Assembly: GCA_029216955.1 (NCBI GenBank)
Contig: JANAVB010023996.1
Location: 18,429,242-18,493,241 of the forward strand
DNA: 64,000 nucleotides
From: Iris pallida
Lineage: Eukaryota; Streptophyta; Magnoliopsida; Asparagales; Iridaceae
Reading direction: 5' to 3'
The translations under genes were made by a program, and so were the position numbers. Positions 12,435 to 22,789 of this stretch are shown piece by piece. Positions within the stretch are counted from its first letter, which is position 1, and every line of letters begins with the position of its first letter. The notes below the pieces were generated by a model, which was given only the letters and a program-made list of their open reading frames with translations, was not told the origin of the DNA and made no database searches.

Positions 12435-15400
12435 AAATTCCTACAATCTCTCTGTTCGATGGCAGTACTTCCCCGAGTCAATTCATCAATCATTTTGAGG
12501 TAATGACTGTTCAACTTCAGCCAAATGACGCTCTTCTTACCAGAGTGTTCGTCGGTTGTTTAGCCGGCGTAGCATACGACTGGTACAGAAGTTTGCCCGA
12601 TGGTTGCATCACATCCTTTTCAGGTCTCAAACAAATCTTTCTGGAACGGTTCTATGAAGGATTTAATGATATGACTATGTCAGCTCTCAACAAAATCAAA
12701 CAAAAACATAATGAAACCGCTGAGAGCTTTATTGAACGGTTCCGTCGTGAAGCTTTGAAAATGTCTCCTGGAACTCCAGCTGCTGTCACTATTGATACTT
12801 GTAAGGCAAATCTTTTGCCTATTATCAGTATGTGGACGGGATCTACCCAATTCCAAGATTGGCCCTCATTCATCGTCAACGCCAAAGCTGCTGAAGTAAG
12901 TGCCGACAAGTTCAAACAATTGGGGGTACAAATGTCTAACCCTGATCGAGATGAGCATCAAAATTCAGGTTGTAACAATCGTCAGAACAATCGCAAAGCG
13001 AAAGAGACTTTGAACATTAACTTGAACAAAAATAAAGAATCTTTGGCTGTCAATGTGGCCCCACCTACATCTACTCCTACTCCTTCTGCACCTCCACCGA
13101 GGGAACCTCGTCCGAAGGTAGAATATTCCTTTGACGAAAATGACACTGCAAGTATCTTCGAATGTTTACTCAAAAGCAATAAAATTCAACTCCCTGATCC
13201 AAAGAAACCTGATGAAGTCAATAAGACTGATCATCCCAAGTATTGTGTCTATCACCGATTCATTGGACATCCTACTCGAGCATGCTATGTGCTCAAAGGT
13301 AAGATTCAAGAGCTTGTCAATGCTGGTGTAGTCACTCTGCAACAAGATGAGAAGACTGTTACTGCAAATATGGTTTCAGTCCAGTTTGGGAATTTCCCTC
13401 CACAGATGATACAGCATGGTGTCATTCCAATTCCTAAAGCAACCCTTGAGATTGAGAATCTCCCACTTCCATCCAATGAAGGTCTTATTCCCTTGTCTCT
13501 TGACAACGGTGAAATTATGTGGATCCATCCTGATCTTGCTCCAGAATTTGAGATATCTTCCAAGAAGAAAACTCGTTCTAAAAGCAAAACCAAGATTTGC
13601 AACATGGTATCTTTTGATCCCATTGTTGACGAAGAGATTCTGTTAGGCACCAGATCAGGGAAAGCTTATTTGAAAGATCATTCTGAAGGTCAAAAGGATC
13701 CTGCTTCTTCTTCCGAACCTGCTCTGGCCCAACCTGCATCTGCTGAAGAGGTCCCTTCTACATCTTCACCAGTTGTAGTATCAATTCCTCCTAAGCCAAC
13801 AACGGCTGACAAAGGCAAGCAACAAGTTCGATTTGACAAACCTCTAAAGAAGTCATCTCCTACTGGGCTTGAGAAGCCTTACAATTTTGATATATTGGCT
13901 CAATTAGCCAATACACCAGCTAGGCTGTCAATCTTTGAACTCTTGCGTCTTTCCAAAGAGACACGAGAAACTCTAAGTGAAGCTCTGATGCAGGCTGAAA
14001 CTTGCTTAACTCTTCTCAAGAAGCCAGAATCAGAACCAGTCTCTTGTCATCACTGTCATAGTGTCTTGGAACTGATCCCAAACATTACCTTCACTCAGGA
14101 TGATATGCTAATGGAAGATAATAGACATGATCGTCCTCTTTACTATACAGGATATGTAGATTCAATGAAGGTTGATCGTATCCTGATAGATCCAGGGTCT
14201 GCACTTAGTATTATGCCAAAGACAATGCTAGATGCATTGAAGATACCAGTGCATAGTCTTTCAACCACGATCACTACTATTCTGGGATTTAACCAAGGAA
14301 AGAGTGAGCTTTGGGCAAGATCCGCCTAAAACTCCAAATAGGCAATCTTCGCACAAAGGTGACCTTTTATATCATTGACAATCATGGTTGTTCTTACAAT
14401 GCTCTCCTGGGAAGGCCATTCCTCCATGAACACAATGTCATTCCATCAACTCTTCATCAATGCTTTAAATACGTTGATGACAAAGGACAAGTTCACAAGG
14501 AAGTTGCGGACCTTTATCCTTTCAAGGGTGTTGAAGCTTATTGCAACGATGCTCGTATGTACAAGGATGAATTTATGAAGGTGGTATTGGCTATGGATAC
14601 TGAAGAAGATCAAAAAGCAGTACCTCAAGACACTCTTATCATACCTGTTAAGGGGCGAGTTTCTCATCCTCAATCTTCCAAGCCACTGGTTATTCACTTA
14701 CCAGTTCAAAAGAAATCAGTTGATGCTGATGAAAATCAAAGGGAGCTCACCTCTTCTGAGCCACTTGTTATCGACTTACGTCGTAACAAAGACAAAAAGC
14801 AGCTCATTCCTTCTGAGCCACTTGTTGTTGATCTAAATCGCAACAAGGAAAAAAGAGAGCTCACCTCTTCTGAGCCACTTGTTATCGATCTCCGTCGTAA
14901 CAAGCCTCCTCCACGTTCTTCTTCTCCCCCTCTTGTAATCAATTTGACCAAACCTGCTAAGGTTAAAGGTCCTGTTGTAAATACTGATGTACAAATCAAT
15001 GAAAAAGCACCTACTTTCCAGTATATTGATGTTATTTATTATACTAAAAGTTATTTGGATATGTTAGATAGCTTCCAATCAATTACATTGGGTGTCGTAC
15101 AATCTCTTCAGACAGAAGTCTCGCTTGAAGATCCAGATGATTCTTACCGTATTCACCCTTCTTTGAAGAAAGTTGAAAGTCCAGCATTTTTATATAAAAG
15201 ACCGGAAACAAAGATTAACTATACGGATGATAGCAAAGTTAACGATACGGGACGTCTCCAGTTCCATCGTTATAGTCGACAATCAAAAGACATCCTCCGA
15301 AAGATGGGTTACGACTTCAAGAGCGGCCTTAACTATGGTAAAGGTAGACGAACTCCCATTCGTACAACAGTTCCAAACGGAAAATCACAAATGTATTATG

Positions 15401-15480
15401 ACAGGACCAAGAAAGGTCTCGGATATACTTCTCCTCCACTGTTATCCCCAGCGGCTTCTGAATCAGATAGTGAAGTATAG
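12435..15480 (+). pseudogene. gag C-terminus, protease and G-patch-like segment of element A
   Basis: This continues gag after the solo LTR. It holds the capsid core (VFVGCLAGVAYDWYRSLPD, IFLERFYE at 12,545-12,660) and a CxxH...H...C zinc-knuckle-like motif (YCVYHRFIGHPTRACYVLK, about 13,240). The protease has active-site motif IDPGSALSIMP (about 14,190) and ILG/LLGRPFL flap-like segments. A frame change at about 14,311 separates the protease halves. Then come five copies of PLVI(D/H/N)L (14,680-14,945) and a G-patch-like glycine pattern (KMGYDFKSGLNYGKG ... KKGLGYT, 15,300-15,425). The frame stops at 15,478, immediately before the copia-like insertion. Confidence 0.85.
14680..14945 (+). repeat. 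Repeated coding motif EPLVIDLRRNK in gag-pro
   Basis: Five tandem-like units, KPLVIHLPVQKK, EPLVIDLRRNKD, EPLVVDLNRNKE, EPLVIDLRRNKP and PPLVINLTKP, lie between protease and the G-patch-like segment. A sequence-diverged series with the same pattern occurs at the same place in D2 (63,160-63,560). Confidence 0.8.
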
Positions 15481-16051
15481 GAACCCTAGAGGGGGGGTGA
15501 ATAGGGTCAAGCTAACTAATCAAGCACTTAGCACAAGCTAATTGGCAATTTAAAAATATAAGTGCAAGAGAAGAAGCAAACACAATACCGACACCCGATG
15601 TATCCTGGTATCCTCCTAAGAGGCAGTCCAGTCCCGGAACTCTCTCCGGCTTTAATCCACTATTTGAGCAAATAGTTACACACGAGTTTGGATCCGAAGA
15701 ACTCGCCAACTTCTTACACAAGAGCTTTAATCCGAAGGGCTCTCCGACTTCAACCGAGAGTTTGGATACGAAGACTCACCAACTTCAACCGAGAGTTTGG
15801 ATACGAAGACTCTCCAACTTCAACCTTTCACAATAGGTTTTGATCTCCTTATACAATAGGATGAAGATCTCACTTTTCAACTCAATAACTCTAACACAAT
15901 TTGTGAATGGCAAATGAAAGCTTTGTAGAGTTGTTTGTGGATAGGCTTTGGTGGTTTAGAAATTTTTAGGCTCAAAGCATCAACCTTGAATGAAGGGGTA
16001 TAACCAAAGCTTGAAAAGAAGCCAAAGGCAACTTTTCAGTCACGAACCGGC

Positions 16052-16296
16052 ATACCGCCGGTATGATCCGGCATACCGGCGGTATACCGGTGTGGGATTG
16101 CAACGGCTAGAAATATAGCCGTTGGGATCATTTATTGCTCAGAATTCGACCGTTGGAATTTGAACATTACTGAATCGGTATACCGTCGGTATGGACCGGT
16201 ATGCCGTCGGTATGCCGGTTTTGTAGACAGAAACTTTCTGTGAACAAAAACCGGTATACCGTCGGTATACACCGGTATACCGTCGGTATGCCGTTT
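16052..16296. repeat. Short repeats GGTATACCGTCGGTAT
   Basis: Several copies of CCGG(C/T)ATACCG(C/T)CGGTAT lie in three clusters (16,052-16,103; 16,177-16,220; 16,250-16,296). Each is partly self-complementary (GGTATACC). They lie inside the copia-like insertion. The function is not known. Confidence 0.7.
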
Positions 16297-16536
16297 TTCA
16301 GCAGAAAACGATCCTAGGCTTATTTCTACCCTAGCTTTCGATTTTGCCATCCATTTCTTGTGTTTACAATTATTTCTAAGACTCATTACAGACTCCAGAT
16401 ATACTTAGGCAGGTGCAGGCTTCTTCAGAGTCTTGAAATGATGATGGCACGGCTTGGCTTCTTCCTTTGATAGGTGCTGGCTTTTTTCCTTGGCGGCAGC
16501 TGTCCAAAGATATCCAGTTTGTAAAAACTGAATACC

Positions 16537-16622
16537 TTTCGGGGGCTTCGCCCCCGAACCCCCGACGAGGGGCGCTGCCCCCTCGACCCCCGTCCGCTGA
16601 CCGGGCAGCGGAACCCCCGGTG
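16537..16622. repeat. GC-rich triple hairpin
   Basis: Three consecutive perfect or near-perfect hairpins, CGGGGGCTTCGCCCCCG, GAGGGGCGCTGCCCCCTC and CCGCTGACCGGGCAGCGG, sit in otherwise AT-rich DNA. They are strongly structured in either strand. Similar GC-rich hairpins occur in some plant retroelement untranslated regions; the assignment here is inference. Confidence 0.75.
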
Positions 16623-17080
16623 CGTGGCTCCAGAGATGTCGTCGGGTGGTTCAGAGAAATCTTGTGGGATCCGTCGTCTTTGGCCCACCATGATTTCTTT
16701 ATTGCATATGTCCACATTGATCTTGCTTATTGCTTTTCTGCATGTACATATTAGACGAACAAAGCAATATACATAGTAGCAAGTATGATAAATTAAAGCA
16801 CATTAGGACTATGCAAAGTTTAAGTATAAGTGCTAAGGTGATGGCATAAATGTTAGTGATATCATAATGATTAAACTTAATTGAATGACTACAATCAAAA
16901 ACATAGTTTTGATTTTGGCAACCCAATTAAATTTAAGATAGATAAGCTCATATCACTAAGATGTAAACCAATGGGCACATATCACCAAAGATATAAGTAT
17001 AAGTAGAAATGCTATAGTGATAGTATGAAGATTAGTGATAATGAAATGCTAAACTTAACAGATTAGCCATATTCAAAAAT

Positions 17081-20000
17081 ATGATACAATCATTGGGCCA
17101 ACATGAAGAACGTTCTAATTCTTCTGATTCCAGATCATGGGATTCCGATACCAGCATCGGTGAAGTCCATCGTATAATCGTATCTTCTAACATGGTCTCC
17201 GTTGAACTACCAGAAGGCTGTGATGAAGATGTTGAAGAAAGTCCGAAAACAGATCCTTGGGCTCAACATATGGATAACCAATGGGTACTTCGTTTTGAAC
17301 AACGTGAACCTCCTACTGAAGATCAACTAATTCAAATTGATGTAGGGGAAAGAGAGTCACTTCGGCCAATCTTTATTAGCAAGAATCTTCCAGAAGCAGA
17401 TAAGCAAGAGTTGATTCTTCTTATTAAAGAATATATTGACGTCTTTGCTTGGAGTTACGAAGACATGCCAGGTTTAGATCCCAAGATTGCTACTCACAAA
17501 CTGAACATTCTTCCTAATGCTAAACCGGTCAAACAGCAACAAAGGCGATTTAAGCCTGAAATGATGGACGCAATTGATGATGAAGTCAAGAAGCTCATCG
17601 CTTGTGGCTTTATTCGAGAAGAGCAGCATCCTGATTGGGTAGCCAATGTCGTCCCAGTTTTGAAGAAAACTGGAAAAGTTCGAGTCTGCATCGACTTTCG
17701 AGATCTCAATGAAGCATGTCCAAAAGATGAATTTCCTCTTCCTATCACAGACGTCATGATTGACAATACTTGTAGGTTCGAAAGAATATCTTTTATGGAT
17801 GGATTTTTCGGATATAATCAGATCAAAATGCATCCTGAAGATGAAAAGCATACATCTTTCCGCACTCCTCGAGGAGTCTATTGTTACACAGTGATGCCAT
17901 TTGGTCTCAAGAACGCTGGTGCAACCTACCAACGGGCTATAAGTACCATTTTCAGAGAACATCTTCGTAAAACAGTCGAATGCTACGTTGACGATATTGC
18001 TGTTAAAAGTCGTCTAAAAGAAGATCATATACAAGATTTGAGAACAATATTTAATCTCATGCGTCAACATCAGCTCAAGATGAATCCCACCAAGTCATTC
18101 TTGGGTGTCTCTAGTGGCAAATTTCTCGGCTTCGTCATTACCTCTAAGGGTATACACGTGGATCCCGAGAAGATCAAAGCCATCCAAGAGATGCGTCCTC
18201 CACGCAACCTAAAAGAGCTACGAGGATTCCGAGGCCGACTTGCGTACATCAGGCGATTCATTTCGAACTTGTCTGGACGCTGCAGACCATTCACTCAACT
18301 AATGAAGAAGGGTGTATCTTTTGTTTGGACTGAAGAGTGTCAACGAGCATTCGACGATATCAAACAATATCTTATGAACCCACCAGTTTTGGTGCCACCT
18401 ATCTCTGGTATTCTATTCTTGATGTATGTCCGTGCTATGGACCATTCGTTGGGTGCTTTACTTGCCCAAAAGAACAAAGAAGGCCATGAACAAGCTATCT
18501 ACTATCTTAGCCGAACTATGATTGGTGCTGAACACCGTTATAGTCCGGTCGAGAAAGAATGCCTGACTCTCATGTTTGCTGTGCAAAAGACGAGGCATTA
18601 TATCATTGGTCAAACTATTCATGTTATATCTCGAGTTAACCCTCTCCGAGTACTCATGAAGAAACCGAGTACACTTAATTCTCGGTTGGCTACATGGGCA
18701 ATCCTGCTAGCTCAATATGACATGGTGTATGTTCCACAGAAATCTGTCAAAGGTCAAGCGTTGGCGGACTTCTTAGCAGCTCATCCTGTGCTTGAGACAT
18801 CTAAACTCTATGACGAAATTCCTGACGAGACATTAGAAGTCAACATGATCTCCGAAGAGTTTCCAACTTGGCGTTTATTCTTTGATGGTGCATCAAGAAT
18901 TGGACCAAATGGTGCTATAGTGGCAGGTGTTGGAGTTGTTCTCGTTTCTCCAGACGGATTAACTATCCAAAGAGCCTACTCTTTAGATGAACCTTGCTCT
19001 AACAATGTGGCAGAGTACAATGCTTTACTTGTCGGCCTTCAGCTAGCTAAACAACTGAATGTTGAATATCTGGAAGTCTATGGTGATTCTAAACTGGTTG
19101 TGAACCAGGTTAGAGGAACCTATGAAGTCCGTCATCAAGACCTAGTGCCTTATCATGAAGCGGCAATTAATATAGCTACATCATTCAAAGCTTTCTTCAT
19201 CGACTATGTTCGACGAGCTTGCAATACTGAAGCCGATGCTTTGGCCAATCTTGCAGCTGTCTTAGCCATCCCTATCAAAAGACATCAAATGGTGGTTATT
19301 TCTAACCGAGAACTGTTCTGTATTGAAAATAATCGTAATATTGAATTTAGCAATCTTGCTGAAGTCAATGTTATTGATGACGATTGGAGAACTCTTTTTA
19401 TCGATTTCGTAGTACATGACATACTCCCTGAAGATCCTAAGGAGGCTACAAGCGTTCGACGTCGATCTCTACGATTTTATTACAATCAAACCACCAAAAC
19501 ACTCTATCGGCGAACTTATGATGGTCTTCTTCTACGCTGTTTAGCTGGTGATGAAGCCAAACAAGTGTTGCGTGAAGCTCATGATGGCGTCTGTGGAGCA
19601 CATCAACCTGGTCCTAAATTACAGGATCGTATCCGACGCATGGGTTACTATTGGCCCTCTATGGTATTAGATGCCATTGAATATGCAAGGAAATGTCGTG
19701 CTTGTCAAATCCATGCAGACTTCATTCATCAACCCTCGGAATTTTTACACCCGACTGCTGCTTCCTGGCCTTTTGAAGCTTGGGGTATGGACATCATAGG
19801 TCCTATTAATCCTCCTTCTTCTAGAGGACATCGATTCATATTGGCGATAACCGATTACTTCTCCAAGTGGGCTGAAGCTATACCTCTGGCTGAAGTCAAG
19901 ACTAGCAGTGTCATTAACTTCGTTAAACACCATGTCATCTATAGATTCGGTGTACCTCGAAGAATCATTCATGACAATGGACCTCAATTCATTAGTCAGA

Positions 20001-20641
20001 AGTTCACTAGATTCTGCGATGATCATCGTATTAACAATGTTGCTTCGACGGCCTACAATCCTGCTGCTAATGGTTTAGCTGAAGCCTTTAACAAAATCAT
20101 TATTAAGCTCCTTAAGAAATTTGTATCCACTAACAAACGGAATTGGAGCGAGAAACTTGGCGAATGTCTTTGGGCCTATCGAACTACAGTCCGCAATCCC
20201 ACAGGCTTTACACCTTTCTCTTTGGTGTATGGCTGTGAAGCTGTCCTTCCTTTGGAGTTACAAATTCCTTCTTTAAGGATTGCTATTGCCAATGAGCTCA
20301 CCACAGAAAACAATGACCTTCTTCGACTTCAAGAGTTAGAGGCATTGGATGAAAAGCGGTTAATGGCTCAACAGCATATTGAGTTATACCAAGCCCGCAT
20401 CTCAAAGACATTTAATTGTAAAGTGAAGGTCAGAGCCTTTCAGCAAGGAGAACTTATTCTAACGGTCAGACGTCCTATGACTATGACTCATATGAGCAAA
20501 GGTAAATTCGATGCGAAATGGGAAGGTCCCTATGTTGTAAGCAAAGTCTTCTCAAACGGAGCTTATCAACTTTCAGAACTTGATGGTCGAGTTGCTATGA
20601 TGCCTATCAATGGCAAATTCTTAAAGAAGTATTATGTATAA
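17081..20641 (+). CDS. pol: pol of element A: RT, dual RNase H, integrase
   Basis: A 1186-residue open frame without a stop. It starts at 17,081 only because the upstream frame is cut by the copia-like insertion; natural translation would be as part of gag-pro-pol. Reverse transcriptase spans about residues 130-330 with YVDD near residue 303. A first, gypsy-type RNase H (about 420-560) has YVRAMDHSLGALLAQ in place of the usual aspartate context. A second RNase H (about 598-735) has FFDGAS, EYNALL and YGDSKLV. Integrase has an HHCC zinc finger (HDGVCGAH ... CRACQ, about 833-875) and a DDE core (GMDIIGP, HDNGPQF, GLAEAFN, about 902-1000). The C-terminus is NGKFLKKYYV. The dual RNase H places it in the Tat lineage. 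It copies element RNA into DNA and integrates it. Confidence 0.95.
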   Translation: MIQSLGQHEERSNSSDSRSWDSDTSIGEVHRIIVSSNMVSVELPEGCDEDVEESPKTDPWAQHMDNQWVLRFEQREPPTEDQLIQIDVGERESLRPIFISKNLPEADKQELILLIKEYIDVFAWSYEDMPGLDPKIATHKLNILPNAKPVKQQQRRFKPEMMDAIDDEVKKLIACGFIREEQHPDWVANVVPVLKKTGKVRVCIDFRDLNEACPKDEFPLPITDVMIDNTCRFERISFMDGFFGYNQIKMHPEDEKHTSFRTPRGVYCYTVMPFGLKNAGATYQRAISTIFREHLRKTVECYVDDIAVKSRLKEDHIQDLRTIFNLMRQHQLKMNPTKSFLGVSSGKFLGFVITSKGIHVDPEKIKAIQEMRPPRNLKELRGFRGRLAYIRRFISNLSGRCRPFTQLMKKGVSFVWTEECQRAFDDIKQYLMNPPVLVPPISGILFLMYVRAMDHSLGALLAQKNKEGHEQAIYYLSRTMIGAEHRYSPVEKECLTLMFAVQKTRHYIIGQTIHVISRVNPLRVLMKKPSTLNSRLATWAILLAQYDMVYVPQKSVKGQALADFLAAHPVLETSKLYDEIPDETLEVNMISEEFPTWRLFFDGASRIGPNGAIVAGVGVVLVSPDGLTIQRAYSLDEPCSNNVAEYNALLVGLQLAKQLNVEYLEVYGDSKLVVNQVRGTYEVRHQDLVPYHEAAINIATSFKAFFIDYVRRACNTEADALANLAAVLAIPIKRHQMVVISNRELFCIENNRNIEFSNLAEVNVIDDDWRTLFIDFVVHDILPEDPKEATSVRRRSLRFYYNQTTKTLYRRTYDGLLLRCLAGDEAKQVLREAHDGVCGAHQPGPKLQDRIRRMGYYWPSMVLDAIEYARKCRACQIHADFIHQPSEFLHPTAASWPFEAWGMDIIGPINPPSSRGHRFILAITDYFSKWAEAIPLAEVKTSSVINFVKHHVIYRFGVPRRIIHDNGPQFISQKFTRFCDDHRINNVASTAYNPAANGLAEAFNKIIIKLLKKFVSTNKRNWSEKLGECLWAYRTTVRNPTGFTPFSLVYGCEAVLPLELQIPSLRIAIANELTTENNDLLRLQELEALDEKRLMAQQHIELYQARISKTFNCKVKVRAFQQGELILTVRRPMTMTHMSKGKFDAKWEGPYVVSKVFSNGAYQLSELDGRVAMMPINGKFLKKYYV

Positions 20642-20717
20642 ATGTAAATACTTGTAAATTATCAGACAGAATCAAGTTCATAAATAAAATTCAAATTTTA
20701 TTATATGATAGTACATA

Positions 20718-21038
20718 TTAAAGGTCGCTATCATCTTTTTCTACATTGGGACGAGGGCCACTGCCGTCCTTCTCAAAAATGCGGTCAGCAAAAGAGCCGA
20801 GAACCTCTTTGCTGGATCCCACAAGAAACTTGCAGGCGGCCATCCTCATGGCTTCTTCTTCTTTAGTCTTTCCTGGTTCGAGCAGGAAGTCCAAAATGTC
20901 CCGCGGTGGCTGGGGTGCAGACGAACCTTCGTCTGCTTCTGCTTCCTTTGGCTGAACTGGATCGGCAGGGTGTTCTTCAATACCCTTCTGAACCTTCGAG
21001 ACAGTTTCAACCTTCTTAGATGCTTCTCCGGAAGACAT
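20718..21038 (-). CDS. Small antisense gene of element A
   Basis: A 106-residue acidic, lysine-rich protein, MSSGEASKK to VEKDDSDL, with no recognised domain. The middle has the alpha-helical LDFLLEPGKTKEEEAMRMAACKF spread over residues 49-72. It reads opposite to pol and begins about 80 bases past the pol stop codon (position 20,641). A TATA box 48 bases upstream of the ATG and an uninterrupted frame in an otherwise damaged element argue for a real gene. Its function is unknown. It could instead be a detached last exon of the larger antisense gene, but I see no splice acceptor in frame. Confidence 0.55.
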   Translation of the reverse strand: MSSGEASKKVETVSKVQKGIEEHPADPVQPKEAEADEGSSAPQPPRDILDFLLEPGKTKEEEAMRMAACKFLVGSSKEVLGSFADRIFEKDGSGPRPNVEKDDSDL

Positions 21039-21085
21039 TTTTATGTTGAAGAGTAGAAGTGTTCGTTCCTGTCAGATTTCTGCTA

Positions 21086-21093
21086 TATTTATA
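21086..21093 (-). promoter_or_regulatory. TATA box for small antisense gene
   Basis: The minus strand reads TCTATAAATATAG, 48 bases before the ATG at 21,038. This is suitable for a start of transcription roughly 15-20 bases before the ATG. The tandem repeats at 21,118-21,440 lie just upstream, where promoter elements would be expected. Confidence 0.5.
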
Positions 21094-21117
21094 GACAGAA
21101 GTTCCTCAATTTATGAA

Positions 21118-21440
21118 ACATTACATTCATCCGACGGTTCATCCGTTCATTAATATCTGACGGTTCATCCGTTCATTTATCACATTCATCCGACGGTTCG
21201 TCCGTTCATTAAACACCTGACGGTTCATCCGTTCATTTATTACACTCATCCGACGGTTCGTCCGTTCGATAATATCTGACGGTTCATCCGTTCATCTATT
21301 TTGACGGTTAACCCGTTCATTTATTATCATTTGACGGTTAATTCGTTCATTTCAACATCATTTGACGATTTATCCGTTCTTTCATCATTACTTGACGGTA
21401 TTCCCGTTCATTCATTTTCATATACATTGACGATTCATCA
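21118..21440. repeat. Tandem repeats GACGGTTCATCCGTTCATT
   Basis: About a dozen diverged units of 25-35 bases. Each has the inverted core GACGG...CCGTT (variants GACGGTTAACCCGTT and GACGGTATTCCCGTT). They are placed between the two antisense genes of element A. This corresponds to the tandem block of Tat1 and Tat2 but with unrelated sequence, as expected for the hypervariable 3' region of Tat elements. Confidence 0.9.
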
Positions 21441-22443
21441 TCGTTCATCTTCTACATCAGCAACTTGTCGTTTTCGATTAAGTTGTCAATAAATATATCA
21501 TATCTATCTATTATTTATATCTGAATAAGATATGCAATAAATAATGGAGCCACAACAAAATGTCCTTTATATCAAAAAAATGAGACATTACAAAAATGCA
21601 GCTACAGCAACAAAACCCAAATACAAAATCAAGAAGGAGGGACAATCAGATTGTCAATTTGCTGCTTCAATGTCTGCAGCTCTTCTTCGTGTGTTGACGC
21701 TACTATCTTTCTTGCCTCCTCCATCTCGCTTTCTTCATCAAAAATGGGCATATCTACTGTCCTGCGAGTGATCTCTTCACCATGAGTGGTCTCATACTCA
21801 TTCCTTTCTTCAATCAATGCATTAAATTGTTCAATCACCAGTTGGTGATTAACAGTTTCTTCTTCAAACTCTTGTTGGAGGCGAGTAATTTCAGCCTTCA
21901 GCTCAGCAAGTCGCCGTCCTTTGCTTTCAGCCACTAGATTAATTGATTCTATTTTAGAATTATATTCAGCTGATTTTGCTGAATGAGCTTCTAACAGATT
22001 TTGAAGAGTTAACCTTTCCATATCAGCAGCTTGAGCCAGCCGCTCAAATTCAGCTTGTACTAAAGAGTCTACATCTTTCTTCTTGAGTTCTTTATACTTC
22101 TTGATGGAGACTTCTAATTCATCCAGTATATGTTCAAGGAGAGTGGCCTGAGCTTCGTCTCCTTGGTCTCTTATGGCTCTTATCAAGAAAGAAGTGGGCT
22201 TCCTAACCATAATGAAGTCAGCCCCTTCTTTCTCTATCATTTTACGGACGAGAGATCCCAGCGACTCAAAGAAACATCGGGTAAAAGACTGGACCACTTG
22301 CTGATTGATGGCCAGAGTTCCAGGAGTCGCTGCTACTCCTGATGAAGACGGAGTAACAGGTTGCTCGATTCTTTTAGGTTGGACAATAGGCTCTTTAAAT
22401 AAGGGAGCCAGAGTAGAGCTGGTTGCTCCTCCTGCTTGATCTT

Positions 22444-22516
22444 CTGCAAAAGTAAAATTGTTATTTTACTAATTGATTGTTGATGCACAAAAAGATCAAA
22501 TGAAAAGCAATTTTAC
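22444..22516 (-). other. Intron in antisense PMD gene
   Basis: The donor is CAAG/GTAAAATTGC and the acceptor TTACTTTTGCAG/AAGATC on the minus strand. The joined codon is GAA (CCAAACCAA-G then AA-GATCAA) and the frame continues through the coiled coil. Confidence 0.8.
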
Positions 22517-22708
22517 CTTGGTTTGGTTTAACAACAAGTTCATTCCCTACTGGAATAGACTCCTGTTGAACAGAAGTAGCCTCCGCTGCAACAGCCTGGC
22601 TGCTGCCCGCCTCAGAACCACAAGATAAATGATGGCTACTGCTAATAACCACTGTTGGTATAGACACCATAATCAGGTCCATTGGAGGTATTGGCAAAAT
22701 CCCAAGAT

Positions 22709-22789
22709 CTGCAAATGAGGATATTAGTTATCAGTTCATTTAAACAAAAAAAAAAGAAGAAGAAAAGATTGTTAAATCTCGTTTTATAC
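22709..22789 (-). other. Intron in antisense PMD gene
   Basis: The donor is CCTCAAG/GTATAAAAC and the acceptor CCTCATTTGCAG/ATCTTGG on the minus strand. The joined codon is GAT and the frame runs on as DLGILPIPPMDL. The intron is 81 nt and includes a T-rich run before the acceptor, typical for plant introns. Confidence 0.8.

Larger units (their letters stand above)
15481..17087 (-). mobile_element. Copia-like LTR insertion between protease and RT
   Basis: Noncoding DNA separates the protease frame from RT. It begins CCCTAGAGGGGGGGTGAATAG, a motif shared with 54,010. On the minus strand it reads CTATTCACCCCCCC, a junction often seen at the end of copia LTRs or leaders. The two copies also share a GATGTAT.CTGGT segment and stretches on accession to GAACTC. 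The right end is placed at ATGATACA from an imperfect internal duplication (16,812 and 16,992 segments). No target duplication could be found, so the boundaries are uncertain by tens of bases. Confidence 0.45.

Noticed and set aside
12220..12514. Frames near the right end of the solo LTR
   Set aside because: They run across the insertion junction or lie antisense to gag and have no support.
15481..17087. Target-site duplication around the copia-like insertion
   Set aside because: I tried several boundary choices (GTATA, ATCAT, TGATA) and none gave a matching pair.
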